Assembly (NCBI GenBank): GCA_963978905.1
Contig: OZ022260.1
Span: 34,737,326-34,801,325 of the forward strand
Direction: 5' to 3'
DNA length: 64,000 nt
DNA from: Trichostrongylus colubriformis
Taxonomy: Eukaryota > Nematoda > Chromadorea > Rhabditida > Trichostrongylidae
Positions 36,590 through 48,924 of this stretch are shown in pieces; the first letter of the stretch is position 1; each line of letters starts with the position of its first letter. Made by a program: the position numbers and the translations under genes. The notes beneath the pieces are model-generated. The model did no database searches and had not been told where the DNA came from. It saw nothing but the letters and a program-made list of their open reading frames with translations.

Positions 36590-37040
36590 CACACGATAAT
36601 CTGTTCAGTGGCTTACTTTCTTGGGGCAAATAGTTCCTTGGATACTTGCTCAAACTGCATCTTTGTTACGACTGCACGGTGCACCGTCACGGTGTTGTGC
36701 CTATTGAAACACAACCGAGCCACGCCCATCCAACCAAATCACGCCTAGCCTTAGAGGAACGAATTTCTATTGTGGCGCTAATGTAATAGAGGAATATTGA
36801 GATAAAAGAAGGTAATTTGATAAAACAATCATTTCAATGATGAAGGCAGCTTCAACGTCAGAATTTCGTTCGTATAGTGCAGGTGCGATTTGGTTGGGTG
36901 GCGTGACTGGGTTGTGTTCAAGTAGACACAAAACCGTGAAGGTGCGCCGCGCAGCCTCAACAAATTTGCAGTCTGAGCAGTTATCCAAGGACCTACTTGC
37001 CCTAAGAAAGTTAACCACTAATCTGATTATCGCTTGGTGT
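36590..37040. mobile_element. Foldback MITE, about 440 bp
   Basis: The left arm (ACGATAATCTGTTCAGTGGC, CTTGGGGCAAATAGTTCCTT) pairs over about 150 bp with the right arm ending near CCACTAATCTGATTATCGC. Both arms translate to similar short peptides only because they are copies of each other. The centre at about 36770-36855 is A/T-rich. No transposase is present. Confidence 0.75.
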
Positions 37041-39601
37041 GCTTTTGAGAGAGCACAACAAAAATTATTGTGGCTCTTGTGGCCTAGTTTCGCTGCATCT
37101 TACGGCAAAATAGGTTTTTTTTTCATTCAAAAATGCATCAAATTCATCAGCTAAATGGGTATCCTCCTGAGATGCGCCATACAATTTGATTCCATTCAGA
37201 ATTCTCATGACAGTTCGTCCATTTAGCCTACACATACAGTGACTCTAATGGATGACGACCCTAAGCCAAAGCCAATGCTGTAATCTCTCACAGGTGTGAA
37301 ACTAGTTTGGGAACTTTGGAAGAACAGAAAACTGCTGATTAAGGACAAGTCCAATCCGGGACTTCATCAATGAATTATGATAGCAGCAGCGGTGACACTT
37401 GCCACAACTTTACCTATAGCGAAGAGACTGTAAGAATTGGTTATCTAAGCTTCAGATGAACACAACGGAGCAGCTTTCCAAGAGGGCAGACCGTCATAAC
37501 ATTTGACCAAGCGCTAAGCTGTCTATCGAAAGACTGGGCACGATTACGGATGGATAGGTGACAACTGGCAAATGTGTCACGGTCCCAAATAATGACAGTT
37601 TGCACATCGTGGACCGGGAATCGTATAGATCCCTATTAAGCCCAAATATGACAACGATGGCGGCGACTGTTTAACGTGATCAGTCGGTAAAACGCTCCAG
37701 CCTCAACAAACAGAAAGCGAAATTCTTTGATAATACAACATAAGAATTCTCAAGGAACCAGCTGCGAAAAGTCAAAAATGACTAGGAATGCGAGCAGAGA
37801 TTTGACGCTCAACCACCCTCCAATGGTTCTTCGGGGAGATCAAGACCGTCGAATAGAGCCATTCAAGGATGGTTAAGCAATATGATCCTCGTCAAGCAGT
37901 TATCCCATCTACTACCAGCCCACAATGGATGCATTCGTGACAGACTGATAGCCAGACACATTCACTCCAAGCGAATAAAAATCGCCAAATTACCCACCAA
38001 GACACCGCACAAGCGCCATCAAAGCATGAAAGCGTAGAAATCAGTCAGCACTGATCGATCCCTTTTTGAGATGCGCCATATTTCCCGCAATCTTGGTGGC
38101 GTTAGAATGCAATTTAGCCGGTACAGTGACTATCGCTCTCATCATGTCCAGCTCAGATCCTTTCAAGCCTGGTACCAACGCGCGCCACTTGTAACCACAC
38201 CAGCACTCATTTCAAATCATGCGGAATTTTTCTTTCTTCTCATTCGATAAGTAAGCGGGTTACTAAAAAAGAGAGAGTGGAAAAGGAACAGGAAATTGGG
38301 AAATCTGCCTCGATTTGGGCTCGTAATCGTATTTCACTGCAAATTATCATAACGAGTATATTATTAGGGACTTACATGCTCATATAGACTACGACATATG
38401 GGCAACATATAACAAAAAATTCTTTCTCTTGGTAATGACGTCAAAGGGCTAACTCAAATACTCACATTCATTGAACTTCTACGCGAAGGGTCGTATCTGA
38501 CATCCATTTACAACGTGACCATCCAGTCAGAATGCCGTTATTGTCGCAATCATCCACAGAATGAAATGGATCACCAGTGATACCGGCTGGAAAGGTTGCT
38601 CAGTCGTTGTGGAATAGTTTGAAAAATAGAACCTTGTAATAAAAAATACTAAACATATTGTGAGAAAGCCACCGTTGAAAGAGCATTTTCGACATCACAT
38701 TATGGCGCTAGTGTGTTCTTCCGCTACAAAACTAAACTTATTGGTTGACAATGAGGGGTTTCCCTTAACGTTTTCGACCGATTCTGTCGTTGTTGAGTTG
38801 TTGATATTGAGTTGTCGATTATGAGAGTAGATGAGCTGAGAAGTGCTGCAGTGGAGAAAGAACGAGGGAATGAAAAGTCATCTAGGAAGAGAACCCACTT
38901 CCTACCAATGATCATCATTGCAGACGGATTTTCATGCCCTTCACATCATGGGAAGAAATGAAGCAGCGGCTTGCGCCACCCCTCTCTCCGAGGCTACTTG
39001 GCTAACTGCCACGCCCACCAAGAGCATCACGCGTGCCACGGTAAGAGTATGGAAAGCTCAGAAGACTACGAATAGTACTTTGATCAATTACTGAAATGAA
39101 AGCAGAACACTTGAATAGCGCTGCAGTTGAGAAAGTTGAGGATGGGGCAACGGACATACGAACCGTGAACTTCCCTTCCACTCCCAACCTCCCCCCCCCT
39201 CTTCACCACGACGCACCGCTGCCTACGATGAAGAGCCGGAGGCTCCCTTCCAACGAAGTTGCGCCATACATCGTCTTCTTGATCTTCACGCCTTCGTCCA
39301 AACAAACATGGCTCTCTAATTCCTGAATCCCCGCATTACCATTTCCTGGTGCCGTAAAAGAGACAAATGACGAGTAGACAAATTAAGAAGTGACAAGAAA
39401 GTGGCCAAAACCCCGAGAGAAACCGCCGCTCCTACTGTCAGTCACGGCGGAAGGTGTGTCCATGGACGTGCGGCGTTACTGTAATATCGATTCGAGCAGC
39501 GCGAGTTTGTGATATGTGACGGCAGTATGCGGCACACGATGCTCTCAGAAAAAGACGAACTCCTGGCGAAGAATCATCTGCTATTTGCGTAGAATCTCTC
39601 A
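37041..39601. other. Intergenic with SINE pieces
   Basis: SINE 3' ends in reverse occur at 37170 (GATGCGCCATACAATTTG) and 38070 (GATGCGCCATATTTC). The latter extends to a tRNA-like head near 38150-38215 (GTGGTTACAAGTGGCGCG on the minus strand). Two related direct blocks with GCTGCAGT...GAGAAAG lie at about 38845 and 39118. No gene is supported. Confidence 0.4.
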
Positions 39602-40054
39602 AAGACACGGGAAGGGGGTAATTCTGGCTTACGGTAGAACAGGCGTAGTTCGGACGAGTTTAAATGGCCGCCATTGCACAAACTCGCCAATTTAACGCCT
39701 TGGCATGGTGCCAAAAAAGATGTTTTTATTATGAAGTTGTTCTTTTCTTTTATTTTTTCTTTTGTTCTTTCTTGTATAGTTTCTAGATGTACTTACATGG
39801 ATGCTAAAGTAGTTGGGAATAGCCACTCCACTGCGCTGGGAGTCAGGTGCTAATACTAACGTTGGCCCGCGGCCTGTCTCCTACAGCGGACAACTCGGAA
39901 AGTCAGTATGTTGATGCGAATACACACCGCAGCATCGCTTTTTTGAATCCTGGTTTTTATACCAATTATCGCTTTTAACCTTCAGTGTCCGTTACAAAAT
40001 GCTCATTTCTTTGTATCTTCCTCTTGTTTCGGACCCCTTCCGGTTCCTTTAATG
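39602..40054 (+). repeat. Inverted repeat pair, left arm (about 455 bp)
   Basis: It starts AAGGGGGTAATTCTGGCTTA and ends near TTTCGGACCCCTTCCGGTTC. The reverse complement, with moderate divergence and small indels, is at 43480-43942. Shared internal blocks include AACGTTGGCCC, ACTCCACTGCGCTGGGAGTC and ATTTCTTTGTATCTTCCTCTT in the appropriate orientation. The two are either ends of one 4.3-kb unit or two independent insertions. Confidence 0.75.
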
Positions 40055-42049
40055 TCGCTGTGCATCACATATCCTCTACTTCGATCATCGGCCCTTATTT
40101 GATGCATACATTTTCCCTTCATCAACAAAGAAGTGATCATACCTCCGTCTTCGAAGAGAAATGAGTTTTTGGAAAGGTTTTAGGAGGTTCCATTAAGTGA
40201 GCATTCGAGGAAACAAGTTCAGTCACAGTAACTAAGCGAACTCATATAGTAATATAATAGCGGAAAACGAGGCCAACTGAAGATAAAACTTATCGCCTTC
40301 ACAAGCAAAAAAGTAAAACAGGAGGTCCCTCGGATTGTTCCATGGATGATACTGAAGAGGTGACTCCGAGGAAATGGAGAACGCAGTAGATAGGCAGGGT
40401 GTGCTAGGACTGCAGAAACAGTGAATCTATCGCAGTGACAATAAATATTTATGATCATCGAATTATGGCTATCAGTGAGCGTTCCCAGCAACAACGGTAG
40501 TTTAAATGTGTCATTTCGTCATAAAATTCCGGAAAGTGAGAGCTGACCCGGGAAAGTTGAGTTTGCTGCAATACATCTGAACGATTTTATGGCTATCCAA
40601 CCAGGACTAGAGACATCGCAAAAATTATTCTCCTACATCACTACATATTCAAGATATTCGAGGATATTCAAGGTAAGTTAGCTACATATTGATCGTTTAC
40701 GATCATTGCTCGCCGCAACGTTTTCACTATTTTGGCGTGATCGACACGCCGGCGCATATGAGAAATATTGATTTAGGCGTCTGCGTTACAGCTCCGTTGT
40801 GACTGTGTCGCAAAGCATGAATGCAGCTTACGACAATAGCTGTTCACTGATTCGCTTAAAACAGGTACTCCCCGCTGGCCAGTTGAACTTCTTGCCTTTC
40901 TTCAGGGAATACATGGTCCAGTTACGTTCTTCTCTGAGATATACACTATTGAACGGAACAATTTAATGGTATGGTGGGACTCGGTGTAAACTGGACAAAT
41001 TTTTCAGCTCACTTTCCATTCTCATAAATGCACACTACTTGGACGTATCACGATCACGGCATGCTGGAGGGTATGATCAATCATGGGTAAGACTTAATCT
41101 TAACGGTACCTAAAGGGATATAAGCTATTGCATGGCCAACAGTCCGCGAAAAACAATGTCCACTGACATCTCATGACTTCCTTTCGGTTCCTACAAGTAC
41201 TGCTTTCAGAACTTCCCAAGCATATGCATGTATTTATTTTTCGATTGACATACACTGTCCTCAACCCTCGATTATGGGGCCGTTCACGTAATGCTTATTC
41301 TGCCAGGTCAAATTTGTTGTTCCACTTATTTTTCATTCTTTTGCTCTTACTTTCACTTCGAAGCATACTCCCCCTTGGTTACGGCATGTCGTTTGACATA
41401 TCAGATAAACAGATAAATAAATAAATGAAGATGTAGAAAATATGCACGAAAGGACTGATCACGATCTTTCCCTGTGCAAAGAACTGAAAACTCATCGCAG
41501 TGGAGAGGTGAGAGCCGAGTGCGGACTACCTTCTGAATTACTTTCTACACTTTTTCTTTCATAAATGACGGTCCTAGTTCGTGGGGAAAAAATGCGGACT
41601 GTGGAAGTGCTCAGCACTAAGGTCGATGGGAGATTTAAGCTACAACAAAGGCTCTATGGCACACAACTAAGTGTGCAACAATCGTTCCAACATTTTCCGG
41701 AATCATCAATTTGGGTTTTCTGAAAATGCTGAAAATCTGTTGTAGCAAGAGAGCAAGGCACTTATAGCCGACTTCTTCGGCAAACAGCTGTGTTCTAACA
41801 ATTCTGAGCATTTTATGAATCAACCAGAACCAGTTTGAAGGCGCACACTACTGTGCGCGTAACATCATGGGCGTCAGTGGGTCATCGAAATTGCTTTTTT
41901 TATAAACTTACTTAGAACCCGTACCCACATCACGCTCCGCCCTTGTGGGCGGGTTTCCTCTCATTTTAAGATGTTTAAGATAACTTGGATATTGGTCATT
42001 GCTGCCGATTTTATCGTGGTCTCAAGGCTATGTTGAAACCGAGTTATGA
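40055..42049. other. Intergenic between inverted arms
   Basis: No transposase or other gene is readable between the two inverted arms in this part. A 62-codon minus frame near 41635-41823 has no domain I recognise. Confidence 0.35.
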
Positions 42050-43275
42050 ATTTTTGTTGAACGGACCCCCGCTCAGGATGCGCTCCGCCCACTGTGCTCA
42101 CACCTCCTTCATAACTTTAGAAAACTCATTCCTAACCTCAATCCATCTAAAAAACTCATTCCTGACCTTAATCCATCTTTCCGCCAAGTTTGGGTCATAT
42201 TGGAACCCGGTTTACAATTTTCGGTCAGAAAACGGAACATTCCATGCATGCTTCGCCCACCGTGGGGAAGCTTAACTTGGTCCATGTGTGCTCCTTACCT
42301 CTTGTCCCATGCCCGGGTGTATGTCGTTTGCCGCGGCCCCTCGCAGCAATCTGCCAATGGGGCCCATAGGCCGTTGTTACCACCCTAACGGCGACCATTC
42401 GACACGTCTTCTGCGTCTGGCAACCGGTCCACAGCACCGAACCCTCAGGCGTTCGTAGTTGATCACTGCCATACAAAGGACTTCGTTGAACAAAACTACA
42501 AATTACTGACTTTTACAAACTTTATTTTATTACACTGGCGAACTAAGCTTGGATTCTGGTAATTTTTTCCCGCTTTCGGCTTTTTTTCGTCTCCGCCTCC
42601 ACTACATCTTCAACTGGGGAACATTGCCTGTTTACCCCGGGGTAGTTGTATTACAATCATTTAGAAGTTGTGATGCGAGCTTCCTCTCAGCAATTTGCAG
42701 CTTCCTTGATACGGTCCTTTATACGGTAATTACCACTTGTAAGTCTGAGGGTTCGGTGCTGTGGGCGAGTTGCCCGACGCAGAAGATGCGTCGAGTGGTC
42801 GGTGTTGGTATGGCAAGTGTTGGTACCCATATGCCTCATTGGCAAATTAGCTGCAAGGGGCCGCGCCAAACGACCGTCTCCCCTATGCCCCTACCCATCC
42901 CAAACTTGTCCGCATCTACACAGGTTGTTTTTCATGTTCCTCCAAGCTCCGCCTACCACCATAACTGCTTCGCCCGCTCTACTCAAGCCTCTTTCATGAC
43001 TTTCACAAGCTCATCCCTGATTTTAATCCATCCTTCCCCCACGTTTGGGGCGCATTCGAACCCAATTAACAATTTTCGGTCTGAAAACGAATCATTCCAG
43101 TGCACAACCTCCCACCATGGGCGGAGCTCAACGTGGTTCATGTGTGGTCTTTACTTCTTGTCCCATGCCCTACCCATACCACATTTGTCCCCATCTACGC
43201 AGGTCGTTTTTCATATGATTCCTATTTCGTGACAGATGGACGGAGGGACGGACGGAACGGAGCGTTTTATATACG
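42050..43275 (+). repeat. GACG-tailed repeat array
   Basis: Two versions of the family lie in direct order (about 42080-42310 and 42890-43230). Shared blocks include TTTTCGGTC, CATGTGTG and TGTCCCATGCCC. Between them is an inverted pair built on GAGGGTTCGGTGCTGTGG (plus at about 42748, minus at about 42440). The array ends TTTCGTGACAGATGGACGG plus GGACGGAC units, the tail also seen at 24465 and, in reverse, at 32745. The long 227-codon frame across it is a by-product of GC-rich repeats. Confidence 0.75.
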
Positions 43276-43479
43276 TAGGGAAGATTCACAGTCATTGGAA
43301 ATTTTCGGAGATGAGTAAGCATTCACGATATCCGCAGTACTCCCAAAAAAAACTTGTGATTAGCTATTGTCTTCGAATTTTCCATCTACAGCTTCATGGA
43401 TCTACTTGCATTGTAAAACTTCCATTACTCAAGACAGTAGAGAGCTTCCCACAACAAATTAGTATAGCAGCACAAATTC

Positions 43480-43942
43480 CATTTAAAGGGACCGGAAGGG
43501 GGTCCGAAACAAGAGGAAGATGCAAAGAAATGAGCATTTTGTAATGAACACTCAAGGTTAGAAGCGATAATAGGCGAAAAACCGGTCTCAAAAGCGCGAC
43601 GCTGCGGTGTGCATTCGCATCCCATTCGCATCAGCACATCCATTCCGAGTTGTGCGCTGTAGGAGACGGGCCGTGGGCCAACGTTAGTTAGTAGCACCTG
43701 ACTCCCAGCGCAGTGGAGTGGTCATTCTCAACTACATTAGCATTCATGTAAGTACATTTAGAAACAATACAAGAAAGAACAAAGGAAAAAGTAGAAGGAA
43801 AAAAGACATTTATGATAGACATCTCCTCCTGGCACCATGCCAAAACGTCAAATTGGCGAGTTGTGCAATGGCGGCCACTTGAACTCGTCCACACTACGTC
43901 TGTTCTACCGTAAGCCAAAATTACCCCCTTCTGGTGTCTTTA
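43480..43942 (-). repeat. Inverted repeat pair, right arm
   Basis: This is the reverse complement of 39602-40054: it begins TTAAAGGGACCGGAAGGGGG and ends AAAATTACCCCCTTCTGGTG. Small insertions distinguish the arms, for example around 43795-43830. Confidence 0.75.
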
Positions 43943-44046
43943 AGCAAGTTCTCAGAAGCTCAGCGCTTGAGAGATAACATGTAAAAGAGTTACAACGCGC
44001 AGTCTTCAAATCTCATGCTGCAGTGCGAGAAGGGGTAGCTATGTGA

Positions 44047-44052
44047 TTTATT
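44047..44052 (-). terminator. Possible poly(A) signal for psf-1
   Basis: AATAAA on the minus strand lies about 280 nt beyond the psf-1 stop codon. It is the first exact match I found downstream, but the distance is long, so the real signal could be a nearer variant. Confidence 0.35.
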
Positions 44053-44333
44053 TTCATTGCATTATCAATGAAAAATGCTATTATGAAAGAATTGCATCAC
44101 ATAGTTGGCTTCAATATATACATTGAAAAGTAGAATGTTGCAGGAAGAACAATATCTATCTATTTGGTTTCTATTATGTACCATCACGATGCATCAACAA
44201 AGTTCCAGTCATTGCAACAAATCTCTGATCAACAATAAACAGTGAATGAAATAGTGAATGCATGAGAAAAGGATCGAGAAGTAGTTGCTCAGCGTAATGA
44301 TGCTCGCGGGATGGTCAGAGCATTAATTCAGCT

Positions 44334-46655
44334 CTAGTTAGCAATCTCCAAGATTCCTTGCCTGATCAGCATCTCGCAGTCATGTCTCGGTAGAGAATGC
44401 TGGAACCAAGACAATATTTAACCAATCAGGTCCAGTTTGCGTATTGTTGCAGAACTCATGTAAACTACAGATAGTGTGGCATCGCTAGCAATCACATTTT
44501 ACCAGTCCGTCTATTGGGATAAAAATACGGTGATACAATCATGCATGACGGCTACAGCGTGCAAGTCATCGCATTCTTTTTTGCGATGGAAATAGAGTGC
44601 GTAGTTCATATGAAAAACTATCGACCCGAAAGCCGAAAATTCCACTCTCCTATCTTTCTAGCCGGTGAACTTTTGTGAGAAGAGAGGGTAGATTATTCAG
44701 ACTATTAAGTTTGCTATGAACAGATAATTGAAAATATGAGTCCTGGAAGACATGCACTATCGGAGATGGAATAGGAAAAGAAAAATGAAAATATGATGTT
44801 GTTGGAAACTATGAAGTACAGAGTCAAAGGCCTTAAAAGTGAATGCCTCACAATACAGCGCAAGTAGGATAAAAAACACTGGTGTTACCCCATGTTCAGC
44901 ACCTGACCACTCATTTCCTTGCAGCTCTCATCATCACTGATGAAGTTTGAAAAAATTAGTGGTCAGATGCTGAACATTATTTACTTACATTTTCATCACC
45001 AAACACGAAGCATGCCCGAACTTCTTATGTTATAGGTAGTATAGAATAACAAGGAATGATTCCATGCAGTTAACCACACTCACCGTTGAGTTGACTTGGA
45101 GCATTACAAGATTACCATCTGAAGTCTCGAATTCGCCATAGTTTTCCAATACCCGAACCTGTAATAAAATCGATTACAACATGACTGGAAGTCCTTACAC
45201 GTACGACTGCAATCATGTCGGAATGATCACCAGAAGTAGATGCATTAATAGGAGTTCAGAGAAGGCACTTCGAAATAAAATAAGTATCTGAGAAAAGAAA
45301 AAAAGAGAAAAGTTCCAAACCTGAACGTACAGCGCTTTTGGAGGATGTGTACTCAACAGAAGGTTGACGCCATTTTCACCAATACCAGCTTGGAATTCTG
45401 CCAAACTGCTGCAGTATTCATTGAAGTATTCGATTTCTGCCTCACACAAGATATTCTAAACGAAAAGCCAATTTGATGAGACGAATATCACATTAGTTAG
45501 TGTGATACCTTTAACGATGCTGGTAGAACCCCTCCGAGTCGCCAACGATATGACCTTATTCTCTCAGCACGGGCGTGTATATAGGCTAAGCAACACCTCT
45601 GAAAACAGATAACTGTATCGGAATTTCGAGCATTCTATTTAAGTATGTGACGACATATGAATATATTTAAAGGAAAAATGTCGCGAAATTGGGAGAGTAG
45701 AAAGAGCAGCAGAACCATTCCAATAATCAATATACATTGGAATAAAAAACGAAAGACGCTAGAAATAGCGACCAATACAAGGAAGACAGAGCCTTAATGA
45801 GGTGCAGAATTCCTACCTAATAGGATGCACAAAATGTTCAGAACGAGGACATGCTTGGCTCTTCATAAAGCATTTCACAAAGTTAATTGGTAAAGGTTAT
45901 CAATAACAATATAGCGATGACACGGCCAACGCGTGCATCCTTTAGAACCTCTGATAAAAATTCCACGGAGAGGAATAGTAAATAAAGTTACTCAAGATCG
46001 CCCACCCGAATGTGTTGTAGCGCCTCATTTCGACAGATCATCAACGCCTCCAGCTCACGGCTTGCTCGTTCACCTTGCGATCGAAGACGTGTTCTGAAAG
46101 TAGCGCTACAATAGCACTTCAGAAGTAGCTATTCTACTCTTTGCTTCTGCAATGTAAAACCTCTGACTTCTCAAGTGTCGCAAACGATAAGCGTAAGACT
46201 TCAAAATGCACTTTATTAGCATATCCTCCAAAAATTTCGACAGATGATCACAAATGAGATATTGCTAGCCGATGTATATTTTATGCATGAATGCGCAAAG
46301 CGAATGGGTCGTAACATATCCTACACATTGCATGATCTGAGAGCATGTGACACAGACTTAGCCATATACGTTTATGGAAATCTTTTATTAGATTTTGGGC
46401 TATTTTTATAGCCAGGATCAAAAATCACAAAAAGACTTACACACATTCGTTATTTAGATTGTACAGCTCGTTCATCTTAGCGATGCACGCTCTCATCGCT
46501 TCTTCCTGAAAATCGCACATCAAGAAACATCTAACAAGTGTGAAAACAAGACCTACGTTGTAAGGGGGCATAACGTCCGGATTTCGTTTCATTTGCGTTA
46601 GAAGAAGTAGAGCCTGATCCGCAACACCTTCCAAGTTTTCATTGTCCGAAGGCAT
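44334..46655 (-). CDS. psf-1: GINS complex subunit PSF1
   Basis: This is a subunit of the GINS tetramer (Sld5, Psf1, Psf2, Psf3), which joins Cdc45 and Mcm2-7 to form the replicative helicase in the nucleus. Exons in transcript order: 46557-46655, 46441-46505, 46006-46093, 45509-45598, 45321-45455, 45084-45158, 44334-44399. They join in frame to 205 residues plus TAG; the human protein is about 196. The helical A domain holds [19 protein letters not shown] (about residues 86-104) and the acidic [10 protein letters not shown] stretch. The B domain contains [19 protein letters not shown] (from about 152) and ends [19 protein letters not shown]. All introns have GT...AG ends. The start ATG lies one base after an AG acceptor, fitting trans-splicing. 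The last intron (684 bp) carries a foldback. Family assignment rests on the B-domain and C-terminal motifs and is secure. Confidence 0.95.
44892..44977. repeat. Small foldback in last psf-1 intron
   Basis: ATGTTCAGCACCTGACCACT is mirrored by AGTGGTCAGATGCTGAACAT with one mismatch and a centre of about 45 nt. It lies entirely inside the intron between the sixth and seventh exons, so the mature transcript is unaffected. Confidence 0.7.
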
Positions 46656-46656
46656 T

Positions 46657-46666
46657 CTAGAGAAGT
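46657..46666 (-). promoter_or_regulatory. Probable trans-splice acceptor of psf-1
   Basis: On the minus strand CTTCTCTAG ends one base before the A of the start ATG. An acceptor this close with no upstream exon is typical of nematode messages that receive a spliced leader. Which leader is used cannot be told. Confidence 0.5.
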
Positions 46667-48154
46667 CAGATTGTCGTTCTGCTTCTGACCGATTAATCCA
46701 ACCGGAATTACTGATAATTAGCTGGTGGCGAAGAAAGCTACCCCGTGGGAAGGCTTTAAAGCGAAGTCATAGAAGTGCATAAGACTTGCAAATGCTATAG
46801 AACGATCGTATGAGAATTCGAACTTCAAAATCCATCTTGCCATCAACAAACATAGCGATCTCTATTACAGCAAGAAGTAAACAGGCCTTCCAAAGACTAT
46901 TACGACCAACTGTAAATGGTACGCAAGGGGGCTAAACGAATCAGCTTTTTTACAGAGCAAATTGGCTTCAATACAGAGACTCCATTCTCCCTAACCCTTC
47001 TTTCGTCTTCCAAAACTATGTTCGTAAAGAATATTGACTCAAAACAAATTCTGCACTAAGTGATATTCAACTCAATGAATATTTACCATACCTGAAACAC
47101 TGACTATGACCACATCACCACATCTACAACCCATGCAAAAATTCTCATTACTCATCGTCCTTTTGAAGACACATGACAAAACTAATTAAAGGCAATTTCA
47201 TTACGGTTCTAGAGATACCGACAACGGATCAGAATCTCGCACCCACGAAATTCCCTCGAAACCTTCCCAAATAAAAAACATAGAAGTGCAAACCTAGTTG
47301 GGGAGGAATGTACGCAGTGTCGTCTATCAACTGATACCATTTCGCGATCACTAGTTTGTACATTCAGGTGTACACTTTTACACGCGCAGTCCCCCTTCAA
47401 CTAACGCTCACGCTAAAAGCCGGCAAAATTCGGTGTTCCGGTAAAAATAGCGCCGCATACTGAGTGCAGAGGAATGCCCCTCCCACGTCTCATTAGCACC
47501 AACATAAGTCAATCTAAAAAGACATTTTCCGATCCGAAACGGCTGAATGTAGTGAAACAGCACCACAGAACAAAAGAAGGACGTGAAACCAAAGGATAGG
47601 AGATTTCCACTACACCTGCTGCATTCGAATGTTTCTCTTCCCGCATGTCCGCAACTACACGATCACATTTTCTACAGTACTCCGGAAGGTGCTGAAGTGA
47701 AGTATGTCGTAGTGTTGGGCTGACATGCACATAAACATAATGTTATGTTGTCATGTAATATTGTAGTACCCATACCTGTATAAATGCATACAGGAAAAGG
47801 AACGTTGCTTATGAGTATGCAAATTTAGCTGTGTAGTTCTGTTAAGAGTTATAGTACAATTCCAGTTTGTTGCATCACAATTCGCTGTAAACCTTTATTA
47901 CATCTATCTAAAGTTTTTAACCTAAGTTAAAGCAACGTCATGTGGGTGAAGGAGCATCTCCTACGGTGAAGAAATGTTTGCAAAGACAGAGGAAATCAAT
48001 ATCACGAGTCACTTTTAGCTAAATAACGAGAAAGGCCCTTTTAATTTGCTTTCCCACTCTTAGTGGTTTTTACTTTTTCATTTGAAGAATTTCTGGCATC
48101 ATCTTCAGTGAAGCCATGATTCTTCATTCACAAGAAGAGCAGAAGAGGTAAATT
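46667..48154. other. 5' flank of psf-1, no further gene
   Basis: Possible promoter DNA for psf-1. I found no extra psf-1 exon and no upstream same-strand gene within this stretch. Confidence 0.4.
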
Positions 48155-48425
48155 TAGCAGATTGTAGAATATTTGCAGGATATAAATGTGGGTGCTCAGC
48201 AGTGTAATACCAAAAAAAAGAACGTAACAAAACGGCGAAAATCACGAGTAATAAGAACTCGAGAACCGCCCTCCTCTTGCGCCCGTCTGCATCGTTAGCC
48301 GGTGGGGTAGATGCAGACGGGCGAGGACTATGTCGGCCGACGGCGAACGTTGTACTAACCTAGCGGCAATTCTCCGCTGCACGCGTGGCAGCGCGACTCA
48401 AGCGAATTTCGGTATACACCACCCC
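48155..48425 (+). repeat. GTCTGCATC hairpin repeat, copy 2
   Basis: It begins GCAGATTGTAGAATATTTGC and has AAAGAACGTAACAAAACGG. Its core is a perfect 14-bp hairpin at 48280-48323, CGCCCGTCTGCATC with its complement and a 16-nt loop containing GCCGGTGGGG. Confidence 0.65.
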
Positions 48426-48924
48426 TTCCGAACTGGAATACTTGTTTTCAGAGAGCATCTCTCCCCAACTCTCATGTTCTCCTCACCCCTGGTGGTGTCT
48501 TTGTGTGTGGGTGGGGGTGAACTTTAGAACTGTGGCAAATGGAGTTATTGAGACTCCATTACTGTACTGTTATGGTGAGAATCAAGGCGTCTACTCACCA
48601 CTATACTCTATCTGGCTCCAGTTTTTGTAGCTTCCACCAAACTACCAGTCGTTGGTGAAAGAGAGATAAATCACCTTTAATTTTTTTGTGCCCGCAACAG
48701 CTCAAATCCCTGACAACGGGGGCTTTTCAGGGAAAAAATCGCTCATTTAATGCTCTTCTTACTCAAGCCAAAAAATGTTCCCTGCAGATTAACGCCATGT
48801 TTAAAAGGAAAGAAATTTTAAATATGACTCGAGCACAAAAAAGGATCCTGGTCGTTTAGTGCCATTTCACGACCCGCAGACGATGCCCTCGAATGGACAT
48901 TGAAAGACATCCCTATGGATAATT

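Noticed and set aside
42549..43232. 227-codon plus-strand open frame, the longest in the window
   Set aside because: It lies across the GC-rich GACG-tailed repeat and contains internal repeat copies. The related repeat at 32740 does not preserve the frame.
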